This document shows, piece after piece, positions 62,179 to 64,000 of a stretch of DNA of 64,000 nucleotides. The position numbers and the translations under genes were made by a program. Numbering within the stretch: the first letter of the stretch is position 1; the number at the start of each line of letters is the position of its first letter. The DNA comes from Trema orientale (Eukaryota > Streptophyta > Magnoliopsida > Rosales > Cannabaceae): positions 1,579,352 to 1,643,351 of the forward strand of contig JXTC01000010.1 in assembly GCA_002914845.1 (NCBI GenBank), given 5' to 3'. A model generated the notes under the pieces. It saw only the letters and a program-made list of their open reading frames with translations. It searched no databases and was not told where the DNA came from.

Positions 62179-62945
62179 CTAATCGTTATACCGCGCTTTG
62201 TGCGAGTTATATTAATATTGCATACATTAAGCCTAATTTACAGTTAGATTCAATGTCTTTCAATATTAAAAAATATATTTATCTCTATATTTATTTTGAT
62301 GAGACGAACGTAGCATAACCATTTGTTTGATGAACTAAATTTATTATAAGTTATCATTAATATTAAATTAAATATAATATTATATAATACATGTATATAT
62401 TACAACCAATCATAGCAAAGAAAAATAATGATAGGACTAACCATATCATGAAAAAATTAGGATTTTTCTACAAATTTTAAAAATAGAATAGTGATCAAAG
62501 ATATAGTTAGGTTCAATGTATTTCAACATCAAAAAATATATTTATCTCTTTATTTATTTTGATGAGATGAATGTAATCCAACTTTTTGACGTTCGATGAA
62601 CTAAATTTAATATAAGGAATCATTAATATTAAAATAAAATTTAATATTTTATAAAACATTAAATTATGTATTTATCTCTCTCTATATTTATTTTGATGAG
62701 ACGAATGTAGCACAATCATTTGTTCAATTCGATGAACTAAATTTATTATAAGGTATCATTAATATTAAACTAAATACAATATTATATAATACATGTATAT
62801 ATTACAACCAATCATAACAAAGAAAAATAATGATAGGACCAATCATATCATGAAGAAATTAGGAATTTTCTAAAAATTTTAAAAATAGAATGGTGATCAA
62901 AGAAGCTATCAGAGCTTTTAGCTTCACGCTTAATATATATATAGA
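62179..62945 (-). mobile_element. probable non-autonomous Helitron
   Basis: On the minus strand it starts TCTATATATATATTAAGCG, a common plant Helitron 5' form. It ends with a short hairpin (CGCACAAAGCGCG) and GTATAACGATTAG before a T, close to the CTRR-T end rule (one base off). Inside are direct repeats: 62246-62502 and 62662-62905 are near copies, with a partial unit at 62519-62640. No Rep/helicase coding. A (TATC)n microsatellite adjoins the 5' end. Confidence 0.5.
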
Positions 62946-62985
62946 TAGATATAGATATAGATATAGATATATAGATATAGATTCT
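62936..62985. repeat. ATAG/ATATAG microsatellite
   Basis: GATATA/GATAGATA repeats between the probable Helitron 5' end and the SINE flank. Confidence 0.85.
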
Positions 62986-63016
62986 TTAAAAAATAAAATA
63001 AATTTCTTAGCAATTT

Positions 63017-63183
63017 TTTTTTTTTTTTTTTGAAAAAAAGTGGAGCTTAACTAATGACCACCACTTACTACAAATTAAAGGAAAATAACACACACACACA
63101 CATTACCAAGGTTTGAACCCCTGACCCCCCCAAACACACACACAACCCTCAAACCTTGGACCAACTGAGCTAGCCCCAGTTGG
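63017..63183 (-). mobile_element. tRNA-derived SINE, complete
   Basis: The minus strand begins CCAACTGGGGCTAGCTCAGTTGG, with pol III A-box text TAGCTCAGTTGG, then B-box text GGTTCAAACCT, a body ending AGTTAAGCTCCACTTTTTTTC and an A tail (T run on plus, 63017-63031). An 18-base perfect duplication TAAATTTCTTAGCAATTT flanks it (62999-63016 and 63184-63201). Non-autonomous; mobilised by LINE enzymes in known systems. Confidence 0.9.
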
Positions 63184-63201
63184 TAAATTTCTTAGCAATT
63201 T

Positions 63202-64000
63202 AATTCTTCTAAGCACCTCAAATTGGTGCTTTTGGATCCTGATCACTACGCGCTTCAATTGGGTGGGCAATTGAATAAGTCGTCAATTTTGCGTAATTAA
63301 GCAAAAAAAATAAAAAATAAAAAATAAAGAGAGGGAACAACTAAAAATGGGTCCTAAATATATTTTTATGGAAAGAAAAAAAAAAGAGAGAACAACTAAA
63401 AATGGGTCCTAAATATATTTTTATGGATAAAAAGAAATTAATTATTAAAATAAATCATTTTCTATTGTTAGCATGTGTATGATTGCTTTATTTTCGGAAC
63501 AAAAGATTAGCGACAAGAGCCATCACCTCTATTTCTTAATAAAAAGGTCACATTATTAGTAGTATTGCAAGGCATTCTATTATAAGAGTTTATCATACCC
63601 ACAACAACCTTAAAATTCACTTTCGAACACATGGATAATGAATCTCGAAATGCCATAAGATCCAAATCTTCATCATTTTGAAGTATAGCACCAACCTCCA
63701 TAAATATTAAATTTTTTCCAGATTTGGAACATAGAATATTATATCTAAAAGAAAAACACAAAAGAAAAAGACAAAAAACAAACAATCAAACAAAATCTAC
63801 AAAGATCTTGAATCTAGAACAAAAATCTCATAACATACCTTCCCAAAAATGGAAGAGTTATTTAAAAAAAAAATAAAAAATGCAACCAGAGAAGATCTAC
63901 CGATCTCCATATTCTGTAAGATAGAAATCAACATAGAAAAGTTGTGAGGAGTAAGAATATGAAGTTGCTTTTAACCTAAATACATCTTTAATCAAGGTAC
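63202..64000. other. window end, tandem duplication, no clear gene
   Basis: A 55-base tandem duplication (from 63336 and from 63391, AACAACTAAAAATGGGTCCT). The minus-strand frame 63507-63785 (VGAILQNDEDLDLMAFRDSL..) looks protein-like over about 60 residues, but I do not recognise it; a decayed exon is possible. Confidence 0.5.

Noticed and set aside
63120-63183. tRNA gene suggested by A-box and B-box text
   Set aside because: No cloverleaf fold or anticodon stem of normal length; the A tail and 18-base duplication mark it as a SINE.

Overview
This window is AT-rich nuclear DNA from a flowering plant, almost certainly a eudicot. The evidence is the intron-containing receptor kinases, the wall-associated kinase (WAK) ectodomain, the berberine-bridge-type oxidases, and transposon families (Ty1/copia, Ty3/gypsy, TRIM, LINE, tRNA-SINE, hAT, MULE, CACTA, Helitron) with plant-type structure. 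I cannot name the species. The layout is gene-poor, with small clusters of defence-type genes embedded in layered transposons. There is one 860-base assembly gap at 46282-47141.

Region by region. 1-5626: a decayed copia element on the minus strand, split at 339/1835 by a gypsy solo LTR with a 5-base target duplication. 6.0-13.4 kb: tandem repeats, a foldback element, a 2.16 kb gypsy solo LTR and a long-TIR MULE-like element, among duplicated fragments of receptor-kinase upstream DNA. 14.1-17.9 kb and 23.3-27.1 kb: two intact tandem LRR receptor-like kinases of the non-RD (Xa21/EFR-like) class, each with one intron at the same codon and a probable 3'-UTR intron. Between them lie the first codons of a third copy, a hAT element and a truncated copia. 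27.9-35.6 kb: a stray BBE 3'-flank relic, LINE tails, MULE and other foldbacks, and a complete TRIM. 35.8-41.7 kb: a BBE-like pseudogene, an intact BBE-like gene and a further 5' relic, all on the minus strand. 43-51.6 kb: hAT MITEs, a copia solo LTR containing the gap, and a CACTA remnant carrying a cluster of CACGTG-containing repeats. 55.7-58.0 kb: two exons of a WAK-type ectodomain whose kinase exon is not visible in the remaining 6 kb. 58-64 kb: repeats, a probable Helitron and a tRNA-derived SINE.

The three functional-looking loci fit defence roles. The LRR-RLKs are probable surface immune receptors, the WAK ectodomain may bind cell-wall fragments, and the BBE-like flavoprotein is probably a secreted oxidase. 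Tandem copies in different states of decay show local birth and death. They are not an operon and I see no evidence that they act as one system. I found no clearly new biological system. The most unusual items are the CACGTG-rich CACTA subterminal array, the TRIM with one expanded LTR, the kinase-less WAK locus, and several insertions whose target sites can be read directly.
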